In this document: one piece after another, positions 54,701-63,953 of the stretch
Numbering within the stretch: position 1 is the first letter of the stretch
Layout: each line of letters opens with the position of its first letter
DNA from: Culturomica massiliensis
Lineage (GTDB): Bacteria; Bacteroidota; Bacteroidia; Bacteroidales; Marinifilaceae
Reading direction: 5' to 3'
DNA: 64,000 bases
NCBI RefSeq assembly: GCF_900091655.1
Contig: NZ_LT594619.1
Coordinates: forward strand, 33,453-97,452
Program-made: the position numbers and the translations under genes
Notes under the pieces: model-generated
The model's database searches: none
Told to the model about the DNA's origin: nothing
What the model saw: the letters and a program-made list of their open reading frames with translations, nothing else

Positions 54701-54778
54701 AATAAGGCAATGCAGATGGATCCGGAGAACCTGGAAGCTGCTGCATTGAGTAAAGGATGGCAGAAAAGGGCAGGGTAA
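51740..54778 (+). CDS. GT-C membrane glycosyltransferase with extra N-terminal domain and TPR tail
   Basis: A 1012-residue protein in three parts. Residues 1-190 are soluble and look like a degenerate GT2-like fold (L-T-I-V-C-F-A-G, Y-V-L-W-V-D-G), without a clear D-x-D. Residues about 215-560 are the polytopic GT-C part with the catalytic loop D-Y-G-V-T-G-D-E-F-P-D-H, H-S-M-N-N-L-K-D-I-P-F and N-L-Y-G-G-I-R-H-L-L-F. A lumenal stretch follows, and residues about 715-1005 hold six or seven TPR repeats. It is a paralogue of the IS-interrupted gene, which lacks the N-terminal domain. With GtrA and a DPM1-like enzyme just downstream it probably transfers a sugar from a polyprenyl phosphate carrier to a protein or glycan. 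The acceptor is unknown. Confidence 0.85.
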   Translation: MQAEKKNLTIVCFAGADRKQEWETGFPGYEMVVTGPELGQKEYSDLLENISSDYVLWVDGQRLEIGAVKVVVSHVMKQEWGKSIGYITTDKRKLWFGAIQNLWTTDSGIIDSPVFFGAKAAFLNAYGGQKLAGNTLRSIGYSLQKVKRIRFCNLEGIDLKKKNMPEKINKGILWGNYSFRIPFQYLISGDFFRYFFRASGKPQRDMVYRMGIILFACFTFLYMPYISQDYGVTGDEFPDHQHTAYVLDYFAKGDTTALFQPKTTLHLYGISMQVVAGAICRWFHIDNYYEARHVVCALNGALGVLFVGLAGLRWGGGLCGFLSILLMFFTPRFFGHSMNNLKDIPFATGYIISLYYTIRLFDFYPRFRIRELLGLVLGIALALGTRSGGLILYPMLFMYAGFFYVGRYGMKEFYKFGKYRQAVGRIVVVLVVVVVLSYILAIALWPFALQKPLSNVLLSLKQFTNYSIGLKTIFDGEQMMSNMLPWKYAPKYLMIAMPLVSLLGFFGYWIYLIVKRKEFTLISYFFLFATIFPVFWVIYKNSNLYGGIRHLLFVMPPLVVIAGRFWQLLLEGIRNKWGKIGVGAVFIAGLSLPAIHMAKNHPNDYVYFNEVVGGLKGAYGDYETDYYYNSLKDAYNWFHKNVDLPKDRKTTIVTNHINILKYYFRADTNVNVIYSRYYEKYAKDWDYAMFANVYINRYQLKNGLFPPQGTIYTPEVDGFPMTAVIKRQGKEELAGFKLEAERKYDQALEVFKAYVEKYPQNEEVLSRIAKLSFLTNNLEQAEAYAKKALALHPSLNEALYMLALTYIQENRLQEAMGAAQAIVNENAFSVDGLYLKALISSKMGNQQEAINQINRALSIRPNHVNSLALGGDILFRYGNYQSAVNIYNRLLQARGDVNDLVRLADCYCRMKAYGKAEQLLKKVEEVQPGFLPAAKVWLRIMIQQENWNGAAALLKQLEPINNDPEIFVLRGLYLYGTGKQGEAIQSVNKAMQMDPENLEAAALSKGWQKRAG

Positions 54779-54797
54779 TCGGCACAAATGAATCGCT

Positions 54798-55217
54798 ATG
54801 TCAATCACAATAAAAGAATTAGGAGCAGGACTGTATTCTAAATACCGCAATCTGATATTGTATGGAGTTATCGGCGTATTGAGTGTATCTATCGATTTTG
54901 CCGTATTTGGGGTACTGACTTATTTTTTCCCGGATTATTACATATTGGCTAATGTCATCAGTGTCAACTGCGGTATTATCAATAGTTTTTTGTTGAACCG
55001 GCATTTTAATTTTAAAGTGAAAAACAAATCTGTTTTTCGTTTTATGATATTTTATGTTGTCGGGATCATGGGATTGCTGATCAGTTCCGGGTTGTTGTAT
55101 TTGATGGTCGATCTGGGAAATATGAACTTGCTGATATCGAAAGGGGCTACCATTTTTGTAGTCACTCTCTTTCAGTTTATTTTGAATAAAAATGTTACAT
55201 TCAGACAAAATGGATAA
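54798..55217 (+). CDS. GtrA-like polyprenyl-phosphate-sugar flippase
   Basis: A 139-residue membrane protein with four hydrophobic helices and the GtrA motifs G-V-I-G-V-L-S-V-S-I-D-F-A-V-F, N-S-F-L-L-N-R-H-F-N-F and the closing F-I-L-N-K-N-V-T-F. GtrA-type proteins are thought to flip lipid-linked monosaccharides across the membrane. Its last bases overlap the start of the GT2 gene, and it begins 19 bases after the GT-C gene, so the three form a tight unit. Confidence 0.92.
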   Translation: MSITIKELGAGLYSKYRNLILYGVIGVLSVSIDFAVFGVLTYFFPDYYILANVISVNCGIINSFLLNRHFNFKVKNKSVFRFMIFYVVGIMGLLISSGLLYLMVDLGNMNLLISKGATIFVVTLFQFILNKNVTFRQNG

Positions 55218-55932
55218 GTTGTATATTGTCATGCCGGCTTATAATGAAGAGGCTAATATAAGAACTGTTGTAGAACAATGGCATCCGGTGGTGGAACAGA
55301 TTGGAGAAGATTCCAGGGTGGTTATTGTGGATGATGGCAGCAAAGATGCGACTTACCGGGTTTTGGAAGAGTTGAGGGCCACTTATCCTCAATTGATCGC
55401 CCTTACGAAAAAGAATTCGGGACATGGTTCTACTTGTCTGTATGCATACCGTTATGCGATAGAACAGGGGGCCGATTATGTTTTTCAGACCGATTCCGAC
55501 GGACAGACCGATCCGGCAGAGTTTACGTCATTTTGGGAACAACGGGCCGATTATGATTTTTTGATAGGCGCCCGTAAAGAGAGACAGGACGGATTCAGCC
55601 GGGTTGTTGTAACTAAAGTATTGAAACTGGTTGTGATGTTTATATTCGGCCGGGTGATTGAAGATGCCAATACGCCTTTCCGCTTGATGCGGGCTTCTAA
55701 ATTGGCTCTTTTGCTGAAAGAGATTCCGCAGGACTTTTTTCTGGCCAATGTATTGGTCAGCGTACTGGCTGTTTCCGAAAATATGAAGACCCGATGGATA
55801 CCGATTACTTTTAAGCCTCGTCAGGGGGGTGTTAACTCTATCAATCTGAAACGAATAATGAAAATCGGTATAAAATCGGTAAAAGATTTACGGAAGGTGA
55901 AGAAGGATATAAGAAATAAGCAGAAATCCTGA
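55210..55932 (+). CDS. GT2 polyprenyl-phosphate sugar transferase, DPM1-like
   Basis: A 240-residue cytosolic GT2 enzyme. It has P-A-Y-N-E-E-A-N-I, V-D-D-G-S-K-D-A-T, the D-x-D-type T-D-S-D-G-Q-T-D, and the DPM1-like R-Q-G-G-V-N-S-I-N near the C-terminus. No C-terminal membrane helices are present, as in the short DPM1 type. It would charge a polyprenyl phosphate with a hexose for flipping by the adjacent GtrA-like protein. The ATG at 55210 overlaps the GtrA stop by eight bases; an ATG at 55192 would add six residues. Confidence 0.92.
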   Translation: MDKLYIVMPAYNEEANIRTVVEQWHPVVEQIGEDSRVVIVDDGSKDATYRVLEELRATYPQLIALTKKNSGHGSTCLYAYRYAIEQGADYVFQTDSDGQTDPAEFTSFWEQRADYDFLIGARKERQDGFSRVVVTKVLKLVVMFIFGRVIEDANTPFRLMRASKLALLLKEIPQDFFLANVLVSVLAVSENMKTRWIPITFKPRQGGVNSINLKRIMKIGIKSVKDLRKVKKDIRNKQKS

Positions 55933-55953
55933 AAAGTAGTATTTATACCCAAA

Positions 55954-55981
55954 TTTGATACGGTGAAATGCCTTAATTTTG
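55954..55981 (+). promoter_or_regulatory. Promoter candidate for the cysteate synthase gene
   Basis: TTTG at 55954-55957 and TAATTTTG at 55974-55981 match the Bacteroidetes -33 and -7 elements. The spacer is 16 bases, a little shorter than the usual 19-21. Confidence 0.45.
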
Positions 55982-56021
55982 CATATTGTAAGTAATATGC
56001 ATTCAAGTGAAGACATTAGAA

Positions 56022-57302
56022 ATGACCGATTATGTTCTGGAATCCCGCTGTTGTGGAGAGAAGTTCGAGGATAGAGACTGGGCTCTGGATTGTCCGAATA
56101 AAGACGGCGCAGCTTTGATTTTTGCGCAATATGCCAAGAAACAATTAGAGGTAAAGGATTATTTACCGGGACTTTATAAGTTCTCGGACTGGTTGCCTAT
56201 TTGCCGGATATTGGAAGGATCGGGTGCTCCGGTAACTTATAAAAGTGAAGGACTGGCCCAAAAGCTGGGTTTATCAAGGCTATATATTACTTTCAATGGT
56301 TACTGGCCGGAAAAAGGAGCCTTGATGATGACCGGTGCTTTTAAGGAATGTGAGGCTTATACGGTATGTGCCCGCACGAATAATCATTATGACGATAAGA
56401 TAATGGTGGTCGCTTCGGCAGGAAATACGGCCCGGGCTTTTGCCCGTGTATGTTCGGAGAATAATATTCCTCTTTTATTGTGTATTCCGGAAGATTGCAA
56501 CGATGCCATGTGGGCTGCCCGTCCGCTGAATCCTTGTGTAAAAGTTGTGGCAACGGCCAGTGGCAGTGATTATTTTGATGCCATACGTCTTTCCAATATT
56601 ATTTGTGAGATGGGAAACTTCTATCCCGAAGGAGGAGCCAAAAATGTAGCTCGCCGGGACGGGATGGGAACGACAGTACTGTCTGCCGTAACCACGATAG
56701 GACGAATACCGGATTATTATTTTCAGGCAGTCGGTAGTGGAACCGGAGCGATAGCTGCCTGGGAGGCCAATAAACGTTTTATTGCCGATGGACGTTATGG
56801 TAAAAATCTGATGCGTCTTATGGTTTCGCAAAATGTACCTTTTACTCCGATATACGATGCCTGGAAAGCAGGTTCCCGGGCCTTATTGTCTGTGGATGAC
56901 GAGGTGGCCCGTCAACAGGCGGGGGAAATATGTGCTAAAGTACTTTCTAACCGGAAACCTCCATATTCTGTAAAAGGAGGGTTGTTCGATGCTCTGACGG
57001 AAACCAAAGGAGATGTCTGGGTGGCGACTAACGAAGAAGCCCGTGAAGCAATGGAATTATTCCGGACACTGGAAGGTGCAGATATTGAACCGGCAGCGGG
57101 AGTGGCAACTGCAAGCTTGATTAAGGCTGTAAAAGAAGGAAAAGTTAATAAGGAAGCAGTGATTATGCTGAATATTACGGGTGGGGGAATACAACGGTTT
57201 AAACGGGAACATAATTTGGTTTATAAGAAACCGGATTATGTGTTTCCGATAGATGCAGAACCCGGATTTATAAAAGAAAAAGTAGCAGAATTATTTGGAT
57301 AA
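56022..57302 (+). CDS. Cysteate synthase
   Basis: A 426-residue fold-type II PLP enzyme of the threonine synthase group. The N-terminus has a C-C-G-E zinc-ribbon-like remnant. The PLP lysine is Lys108 in G-A-F-K-E-C-E-A, and the phosphate loop is in V-G-S-G-T-G-A-I-A-A-W. F-N-G-Y-W-P-E-K-G-A and P-E-G-G-A-K-N-V-A-R-R-D-G-M-G-T are the features I associate with cysteate synthase from methanogens (TIGR03844 type), not with threonine synthase. It converts O-phosphoserine and sulfite to L-cysteate. In Bacteroidetes cysteate feeds capnine and sulfonolipid synthesis, which fits Odoribacter-like bacteria. The start is the ATG at 56022; a GTG at 56007 would add five residues. The gene stands alone, with its own terminator. 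Confidence 0.85.
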   Translation: MTDYVLESRCCGEKFEDRDWALDCPNKDGAALIFAQYAKKQLEVKDYLPGLYKFSDWLPICRILEGSGAPVTYKSEGLAQKLGLSRLYITFNGYWPEKGALMMTGAFKECEAYTVCARTNNHYDDKIMVVASAGNTARAFARVCSENNIPLLLCIPEDCNDAMWAARPLNPCVKVVATASGSDYFDAIRLSNIICEMGNFYPEGGAKNVARRDGMGTTVLSAVTTIGRIPDYYFQAVGSGTGAIAAWEANKRFIADGRYGKNLMRLMVSQNVPFTPIYDAWKAGSRALLSVDDEVARQQAGEICAKVLSNRKPPYSVKGGLFDALTETKGDVWVATNEEAREAMELFRTLEGADIEPAAGVATASLIKAVKEGKVNKEAVIMLNITGGGIQRFKREHNLVYKKPDYVFPIDAEPGFIKEKVAELFG

Positions 57303-57335
57303 ATCAGTCGGGTGATTCCGGCTGTCCGATAAGAT

Positions 57336-57378
57336 AAATCATAGTAAACGTCAAGCGGTTGCTATGATTTTTTCTTTT
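57336..57378 (+). terminator. Terminator after cysteate synthase
   Basis: AAATCATAG pairs with CTATGATTT around an inner partly paired loop, and a T-rich run follows to 57378. Confidence 0.75.
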
Positions 57379-57397
57379 ATTGTTGGGGAATATATTA

Positions 57398-57405
57398 TAT
57401 ATTTG
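57398..57405 (+). promoter_or_regulatory. -7 box for the YihY-family gene
   Basis: TATATTTG matches TAnnTTTG exactly, 28 bases before the ATG at 57434. It rules out a longer reading frame starting near 57380. Confidence 0.5.
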
Positions 57406-57433
57406 CGGGATAAGGATATATCAGGGAAATGTA

Positions 57434-58723
57434 ATGCCTAATGCAAGATTAAAGAGATTCGGAACATTAGAATTTTATTACGCAGTTTTGCGAAGGGACT
57501 GGCGTAAAAAGGCGATTGTTTGGGAGTCTTTTCTGAAAATAGTGGCCATACTGGTTGTTTCAATAGATCGTTTTATAAAAGATGCCGGCGCAGTTTCTGC
57601 TGCGGCTTTGACATTTTATTCTGTTTTGTCTTTTATCCCATTCGTTGCTTTGGCTTTGGGAATAGCTAAAGGTTTCGGTTTAGGAACTGTTTTGGAAAAT
57701 CAACTTCATGAACAGACATTGGCCAATACCCAGATTGTCGATTTTGTATTGAATTTTGCCAATCATGCCCTGGAGAATATGAAAGGTGGGTTGGTTACCG
57801 GTCTGGGGATTGTTTTTTTGCTGTGGGCTGTCATTAAAGTGCTTGGAAATACCGAGCTGGCTATGAACAGGATATGGGGAGTACAGAAAGGGAGAGGTGT
57901 TACCCGGAAATTTACGGATTATCTTTCCATCATGTTTATCGCCCCTATTTTGGTTATATTAATCAGTAGTATCAACGTCTTTATGACATCGAATCTGCAG
58001 GCTATTGCCATGGAAGAAGGTTTCTTGAGCTATGCCGGTTCGTTGATGATTTTTCTGCTTAAATTGCTGCCTTATTTATTGGTGTGGTTGTTGTTTATTT
58101 TCCTGTACCGTTTTATGCCGACCACTCCTGTTAAATTGAAACATGCCGTTGTGGCCGGTATAATTGCCGGTACCGTTTATCAGGTCGTTCAATGGTTTTA
58201 CATCCGTTTTCAGATCGGGGTCAGTTCATATAATGCCATTTATGGGAGCTTGGCAGCATTGCCGTTACTATTGGTGTGGCTGCAACTGAGTTGGAGTATT
58301 GTTTTGTGGGGAACGGAATTGTGTTATATTTTGAGAAACCGGCATTTTCTGTACATGTCGCCTGTTGAACGTGAGAATAAATGGATTGAAAATATCGAAT
58401 TGTCGGTCAATATACTCAAATATATTGCAGACGAATATTTGAAGAATAACGGTGGTCCCAGCTTGGAAATGATTAGTAAAAAATTGAGAATCAATATGAA
58501 TAAATTGCGGGTGGTTTTGCAGGATATGGCCGATAAAGGAATTTTAGCGCAAGTGGAAGAGGACGATGACATTTTTTATTTGCCTCTTGTGGATTTGCAT
58601 AAATTATCCCTGGCAGATGTCATTATCCGGTTGTCGTATATCCGTAATCATGCTGAAGAAAAATGGGAACGGCGTTTTATTCAGGCCATTAACCGGGAAT
58701 TCGGGGATGAAAAGTTTGCTTGA
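57434..58723 (+). CDS. YihY/UPF0761-family membrane protein
   Basis: A 429-residue protein. About 40 soluble residues are followed by six transmembrane helices with the family motif A-A-A-L-T-F-Y-S-V-L-S-F-I-P and later Y-N-A-I-Y-G-S-L-A-A-L-P-L-L-L-V-W-L-Q-L-S-W. The C-terminal 110 residues look like a winged-helix domain (L-E-M-I-S-K-K-L-R-I-N-M-N-K-L), as in many Bacteroidetes members. The family was once called BrkB or ribonuclease BN; its function is not established. It is preceded by its own -7 box. Confidence 0.9.
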   Translation: MPNARLKRFGTLEFYYAVLRRDWRKKAIVWESFLKIVAILVVSIDRFIKDAGAVSAAALTFYSVLSFIPFVALALGIAKGFGLGTVLENQLHEQTLANTQIVDFVLNFANHALENMKGGLVTGLGIVFLLWAVIKVLGNTELAMNRIWGVQKGRGVTRKFTDYLSIMFIAPILVILISSINVFMTSNLQAIAMEEGFLSYAGSLMIFLLKLLPYLLVWLLFIFLYRFMPTTPVKLKHAVVAGIIAGTVYQVVQWFYIRFQIGVSSYNAIYGSLAALPLLLVWLQLSWSIVLWGTELCYILRNRHFLYMSPVERENKWIENIELSVNILKYIADEYLKNNGGPSLEMISKKLRINMNKLRVVLQDMADKGILAQVEEDDDIFYLPLVDLHKLSLADVIIRLSYIRNHAEEKWERRFIQAINREFGDEKFA

Positions 58724-58808
58724 CGAAAGCATAGAGTATACCCTACGCCGGGGGACTTATTTGGTATTTTGAAATAAAAATGATATATTGTGCTCAAATT
58801 TGAAAATT

Positions 58809-59183
58809 ATGCGGAAAAAGATTGAGTTGGAATATATTTTTTCATCCTCTGTAAAAGTTTTATTCTCTCGATTAAGTACAGCTCCTGGTTTAGCAGAATG
58901 GTTTGCGGACGATGTATTGCAGAGGAATGGAAAGTTTGTCTTTATTTGGAACGGTGTAGAGCATATAGCTTCTTTAATCGATCAAAAACCGAACGTTTTT
59001 GTTCGTTTTCATTGGGAAGATACGCAGGAAGATGAATATTTCGGATTTGATATACAGGTGCAGCCTTTGACAGAAGATGTGGCATTGATTATCACTGATT
59101 TTGTAGATCCGGAAGACGAAAATGACGCCATTGAATTGTGGAATAAACAAATCGAAATACTGCATCGTACATTGGGTGCATAA
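58809..59183 (+). CDS. START/SRPBCC-like domain protein
   Basis: A 124-residue cytosolic protein with the helix-grip pattern: an opening strand (I-E-L-E-Y-I-F), P-G-L-A-E-W-F-A-D-D-V, strands with F-V-F-I-W-N-G and V-R-F-H-W-E-D, and a long C-terminal helix (W-N-K-Q-I-E-I-L-H-R-T-L). This is the START-like protein common in Bacteroidetes, related to AHSA1. Its ligand is unknown. The ATG at 58809 is used; a TTG 21 bases upstream is unlikely. It sits between the YihY gene and the LptF-like permease in the same direction. Confidence 0.85.
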   Translation: MRKKIELEYIFSSSVKVLFSRLSTAPGLAEWFADDVLQRNGKFVFIWNGVEHIASLIDQKPNVFVRFHWEDTQEDEYFGFDIQVQPLTEDVALIITDFVDPEDENDAIELWNKQIEILHRTLGA

Positions 59184-59447
59184 TACTTTCCTGATATTGT
59201 ATTTGACCGGTATGTACCGGATTAAAATGGAGAGCGTAAATTATCCTGGATTGAAATCGCAGATTTTAAAATTTTAGTTATTCCATAACCCAACCTGTCT
59301 GTATTTGAAAAAATTATGAAGGGGCGATTGGGGATCTGATATTTTATAAACGTTGCGACTCGGTAACTTTATATAGTTTAAAATCCGATATCAATTGCGT
59401 TTATCCATCAATTTGAGATTTACAATCTAAAATTTGTAATTTAATTG

Positions 59448-59455
59448 TACATTTG
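59448..59455 (+). promoter_or_regulatory. -7 box for the LptF/LptG-type gene
   Basis: TACATTTG matches TAnnTTTG, 26 bases before the start codon. A -33 element at normal spacing is not clear. The preceding 264 bases hold no gene. Confidence 0.5.
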
Positions 59456-59480
59456 CAACTGGAAAAATGAAAGTTTGTAG

Positions 59481-60929
59481 ATGAAGAAGTTACATATATT
59501 CATGCTAAAAAGCTTTAGCGGACCTTTTATTGCGACATTTTTTATCAGCATGTTTGTGCTGTTGATGCAGATGTTGTGGCGTTATATAGATGATTTGGTG
59601 GGAAAAGGGTTGGATTTTTCAGTGATCGTTGAAGTTTTGTTTTATTTTTCCTTGTCTTTGATACCGATGGCCATGCCTTTGGCTGTATTGCTTTCTTCAA
59701 TTATGACTTTCGGAACGCTGGGCGAAAATTATGAATTGATCGCATTGAAGTCAGCCGGAATTTCATTGTATCGGATCATGTACCCTTTGATTGTATTTAT
59801 TGTCTTTCTGACTCTTTTTGCCTTTTTCTTTTCAAACAATATATTGCCGGTAGCGAATCTCAAAGCCGGTAGTCTGTTATATGATATCAGGCGGCATAAG
59901 CCGGAAGTGTCTTTTAAAGAGGGGATTTTTACAAATGACCTGGAAGGATATAGTATTAAAATCGACAGGATCAATAAGGAAACCGGTATGATGTACAATA
60001 TGTTGATTTACAATCATAAAGTTGTACCGGGAAACTATGAGGTTACCAAGGCTGATTCCGGGATGATGCTGACCCACCCCAACAGCAATGTAATGGAATT
60101 GATATTGTATCATGGAAATACATATACGGACGAAGGGATGAAGCCGGGCAATCGTAAGACTTTTCCTTTCAGACGGCTACAATTTGAAAAACAGAGTGTT
60201 TTGATCGAATTACCCGAAAATGAACTGAAACGAACGGATGAAGATTTGTTTAAATCTTCTATTATGCTGAATCTGAATCAGCTGCAATATATGATCGATT
60301 CTTTACAGAAAACGGTGAACGCCCGGAAAAATGAAGACACAAGACGGCTGTTGGCGGCCAATTATCAGAAAAGCAAGAGCCTGAATGCACAGAAAGACAG
60401 TATATACCAGGCAGAGTCGAAAAATCAGACACAGGACATAGACAGTTTGTTCCGGAGCTTTGATCCGGAAGAACAGCAGCGCGCTGTCGGAAATGCCTTG
60501 CAATATGCCCGGGATGTAAAGATGAGCGTACAAAGTAGTCGGGATTATACCCTGCGGCAGGAAGAACAAATCCGGAAAAATCAGATTGAATGGCACAAAA
60601 AATTTACACTTTCTTTTGCTTGTTTTATCTTCTTTTTTATCGGGGCTCCATTGGGAGGAATTATCCGGAAAGGGGGACTGGGTATGCCTGTCGTCATTTC
60701 CGTACTGCTTTTTATTATCTATTATATCATCAGTATGATCGGCGAACGGTCGGCCCGTGAAGCCGTTATCGGCGTTTGGTTCGGCACCTGGTTGTCTTCT
60801 CTCATTTTGTTGCCGTTAGGTGTTTTGCTGACCTACAAATCCGTGACAGATTCCGAGATTTTAAACGGGGAAGCTTATATGAACTTTATCAAGAAAATAG
60901 GAGATTTTTTCAAAAGAAAACGAGCATGA
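59481..60929 (+). CDS. LptF/LptG (YjgP/YjgQ) family permease
   Basis: A 482-residue inner-membrane protein of the lipopolysaccharide export family. Three N-terminal helices are followed by a large periplasmic jellyroll-like region (F-K-E-G-I-F-T-N-D-L-E-G-Y-S-I-K), a charged coiled-coil insert at about 250-365 rich in K, Q, R and D, and three C-terminal helices. The opening K-S-F-S-G-P-F and the F-F-I-G-A-P-L-G-G-I-I-R-K-G-G-L-G motif fit the family. LptFG with LptB extract LPS and pass it to the LptC/A bridge. The insert is longer than in E. coli. The stop overlaps the fmt start (ATGA). Confidence 0.92.
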   Translation: MKKLHIFMLKSFSGPFIATFFISMFVLLMQMLWRYIDDLVGKGLDFSVIVEVLFYFSLSLIPMAMPLAVLLSSIMTFGTLGENYELIALKSAGISLYRIMYPLIVFIVFLTLFAFFFSNNILPVANLKAGSLLYDIRRHKPEVSFKEGIFTNDLEGYSIKIDRINKETGMMYNMLIYNHKVVPGNYEVTKADSGMMLTHPNSNVMELILYHGNTYTDEGMKPGNRKTFPFRRLQFEKQSVLIELPENELKRTDEDLFKSSIMLNLNQLQYMIDSLQKTVNARKNEDTRRLLAANYQKSKSLNAQKDSIYQAESKNQTQDIDSLFRSFDPEEQQRAVGNALQYARDVKMSVQSSRDYTLRQEEQIRKNQIEWHKKFTLSFACFIFFFIGAPLGGIIRKGGLGMPVVISVLLFIIYYIISMIGERSAREAVIGVWFGTWLSSLILLPLGVLLTYKSVTDSEILNGEAYMNFIKKIGDFFKRKRA

Positions 60930-61894
60930 TTCTTCATAAATTACGTATTGTTTATATGGGAACACCCGATTTTGCCGTGTTACCTTTAAAAAAAATGGTA
61001 GAAGCCGGATTTGAGATCGTAGGGGTTGTGACCAATCCGGATAAGCCCGCGGGACGTGGACAAAAGTTACAGGAGTCGGCCGTAAAGCAATATGCTCGTG
61101 AAGCCGGCTTAAAAATATTACAACCGGAGAAATTCAGAGATGAGGCTTTTTTAGCTGAATTGAAAGCTTTGAATGCTGATCTGCAAGTTGTTGTCGCTTT
61201 TAAAATGTTGCCGGAAGTTGTTTGGAATATGCCCCGTCTGGGAACAGTGAATTTACATGCTTCGCTTTTGCCGGATTACCGGGGAGCCGCACCGATCAAT
61301 TGGGCGGTGATAAATGGAGAGAAATATTCAGGGGTAACGACATTTTTATTGAAACACGAGATAGATACCGGTAACATCATATTCCAGCAGAAAGTAGATA
61401 TTTCCGATACGATGACAGCAGGAGAGTTGCACGATATGTTGATGGAGACCGGGGCAGAATTACTGCTGAAGACTGTTGAGGCCATGGAAAAGAATGATTT
61501 TCCGGCATTGGACCAAAAGGATTTGCTGAAGGGAAGAACTCCCCAGGCAGCACCTAAGATTTTCAAGGACGATATGAGAATAAAATGGGATGAAGAGATT
61601 GACCGCATATACAATCTGATTCGGGGATTATCGCCGTATCCTGCCGCGTGGACTGAACTGGAAAATGAAAGGTCGGGAGAGAAGTATGTATTAAAAGTAT
61701 TTACGACTGAAAAAATTTACCGGGAACATGCCAATACTCCCGGTAGTTTTGAGACGGATGGGAAAAATTTTGTGGATGTATTTGTAAAACACGGGATCAT
61801 TCGACTGAAAGAAATACAGTTGTCCGGTAAAAAACGGATGACAATAGAGGAATTTTTGCGGGGATTCAAACTTCATGAATATCGGTTTTTATAG
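60926..61894 (+). CDS. fmt: Methionyl-tRNA formyltransferase
   Basis: A 322-residue enzyme that formylates initiator Met-tRNA. It has the opening I-V-Y-M-G-T-P-D-F-A-V-L-P-L, the formyl-folate site N-L-H-A-S-L-L-P-D-Y-R-G-A-A-P-I, the catalytic D-T-G-N-I and the C-terminal OB-like tRNA-binding domain starting about residue 205. I take the ATG at 60926, which overlaps the permease stop. An open frame reaching back to 60776 would lie inside the permease and is not supported. It is the last protein gene before the rRNA operon. Confidence 0.97.
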   Translation: MILHKLRIVYMGTPDFAVLPLKKMVEAGFEIVGVVTNPDKPAGRGQKLQESAVKQYAREAGLKILQPEKFRDEAFLAELKALNADLQVVVAFKMLPEVVWNMPRLGTVNLHASLLPDYRGAAPINWAVINGEKYSGVTTFLLKHEIDTGNIIFQQKVDISDTMTAGELHDMLMETGAELLLKTVEAMEKNDFPALDQKDLLKGRTPQAAPKIFKDDMRIKWDEEIDRIYNLIRGLSPYPAAWTELENERSGEKYVLKVFTTEKIYREHANTPGSFETDGKNFVDVFVKHGIIRLKEIQLSGKKRMTIEEFLRGFKLHEYRFL

Positions 61895-62116
61895 ATATCA
61901 GGTTTTAAAATTCACTTCTTCACAAGTTAATCTTAAGCTGGGACGAGGTCTTTTGTTTTCCTTTTTTTGCCTTCGAAATTGTCTCTTTGAAATTGTCTGG
62001 CATCGGCTTTAACTGCCGGTCCTTGTTTTTCTGTTCAAAAAGTCTTTTTGTATTTATGTGAATTTCAGTATATTGAAAAAAAGTTTTCATTTTTCCGCAA
62101 AAAACTGTATAAAAAA
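61895..62116. other. Intergenic region after fmt, no gene seen
   Basis: AT-rich, with a short direct repeat (GAAATTGTCT twice, 61975-62000) and no clear terminator hairpin for fmt. Confidence 0.4.
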
Positions 62117-62149
62117 TTTGGAAATGGGTAATATATTGCGTTATCTTTG
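62117..62149 (+). promoter_or_regulatory. rRNA operon promoter P1
   Basis: TTTG at 62117-62120 and TATCTTTG at 62142-62149 with a 21-base spacer match the full Bacteroidetes consensus. Confidence 0.85.
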
Positions 62150-62240
62150 CACCCGCTTTCCGAGAGATAGAGGTTATGGCAGCGGGGTAATCGGGGAGTC
62201 AGTTCTTGAAAAAAGTTTTGAAAAAAAAGAGCGGTCAGGA

Positions 62241-62272
62241 TTTGGAAGTTTGTATGAATCGCCTTATCTTTG
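62241..62272 (+). promoter_or_regulatory. rRNA operon promoter P2
   Basis: TTTG at 62241-62244 and TATCTTTG at 62265-62272 with a 20-base spacer form a second consensus promoter, 123 bases after the first. Confidence 0.85.
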
Positions 62273-62314
62273 CCGTCACTTTCCGCTAAAAAACAGCGGT
62301 CAAGACCGACAGAA

Positions 62315-62325
62315 GTTCTTTAACA
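62315..62325 (+). promoter_or_regulatory. boxA-like antitermination element in the rRNA leader
   Basis: GTTCTTTAACA resembles the Nus-factor boxA element and lies between P2 and the 16S gene, the expected place. Confidence 0.5.
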
Positions 62326-62423
62326 TATTGTAGTGACAAAATGAAGCAAGTGCGAGTCCTGAAATCAACCATTTCGGACGGATATAACTGGGCAAAGGAA
62401 TATAATTTTACAAGTTTTTTTTA

Positions 62424-63953
<1,530 letters not shown>

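Noticed and set aside
60776..60925. N-terminal extension of fmt
   Set aside because: It lies within the permease gene in another frame; the family N-terminus fits the ATG at 60926 that overlaps the permease stop.
62058..62333. Possible small gene before the 16S rRNA
   Set aside because: It covers both rRNA promoters and the boxA element; composition is not coding.
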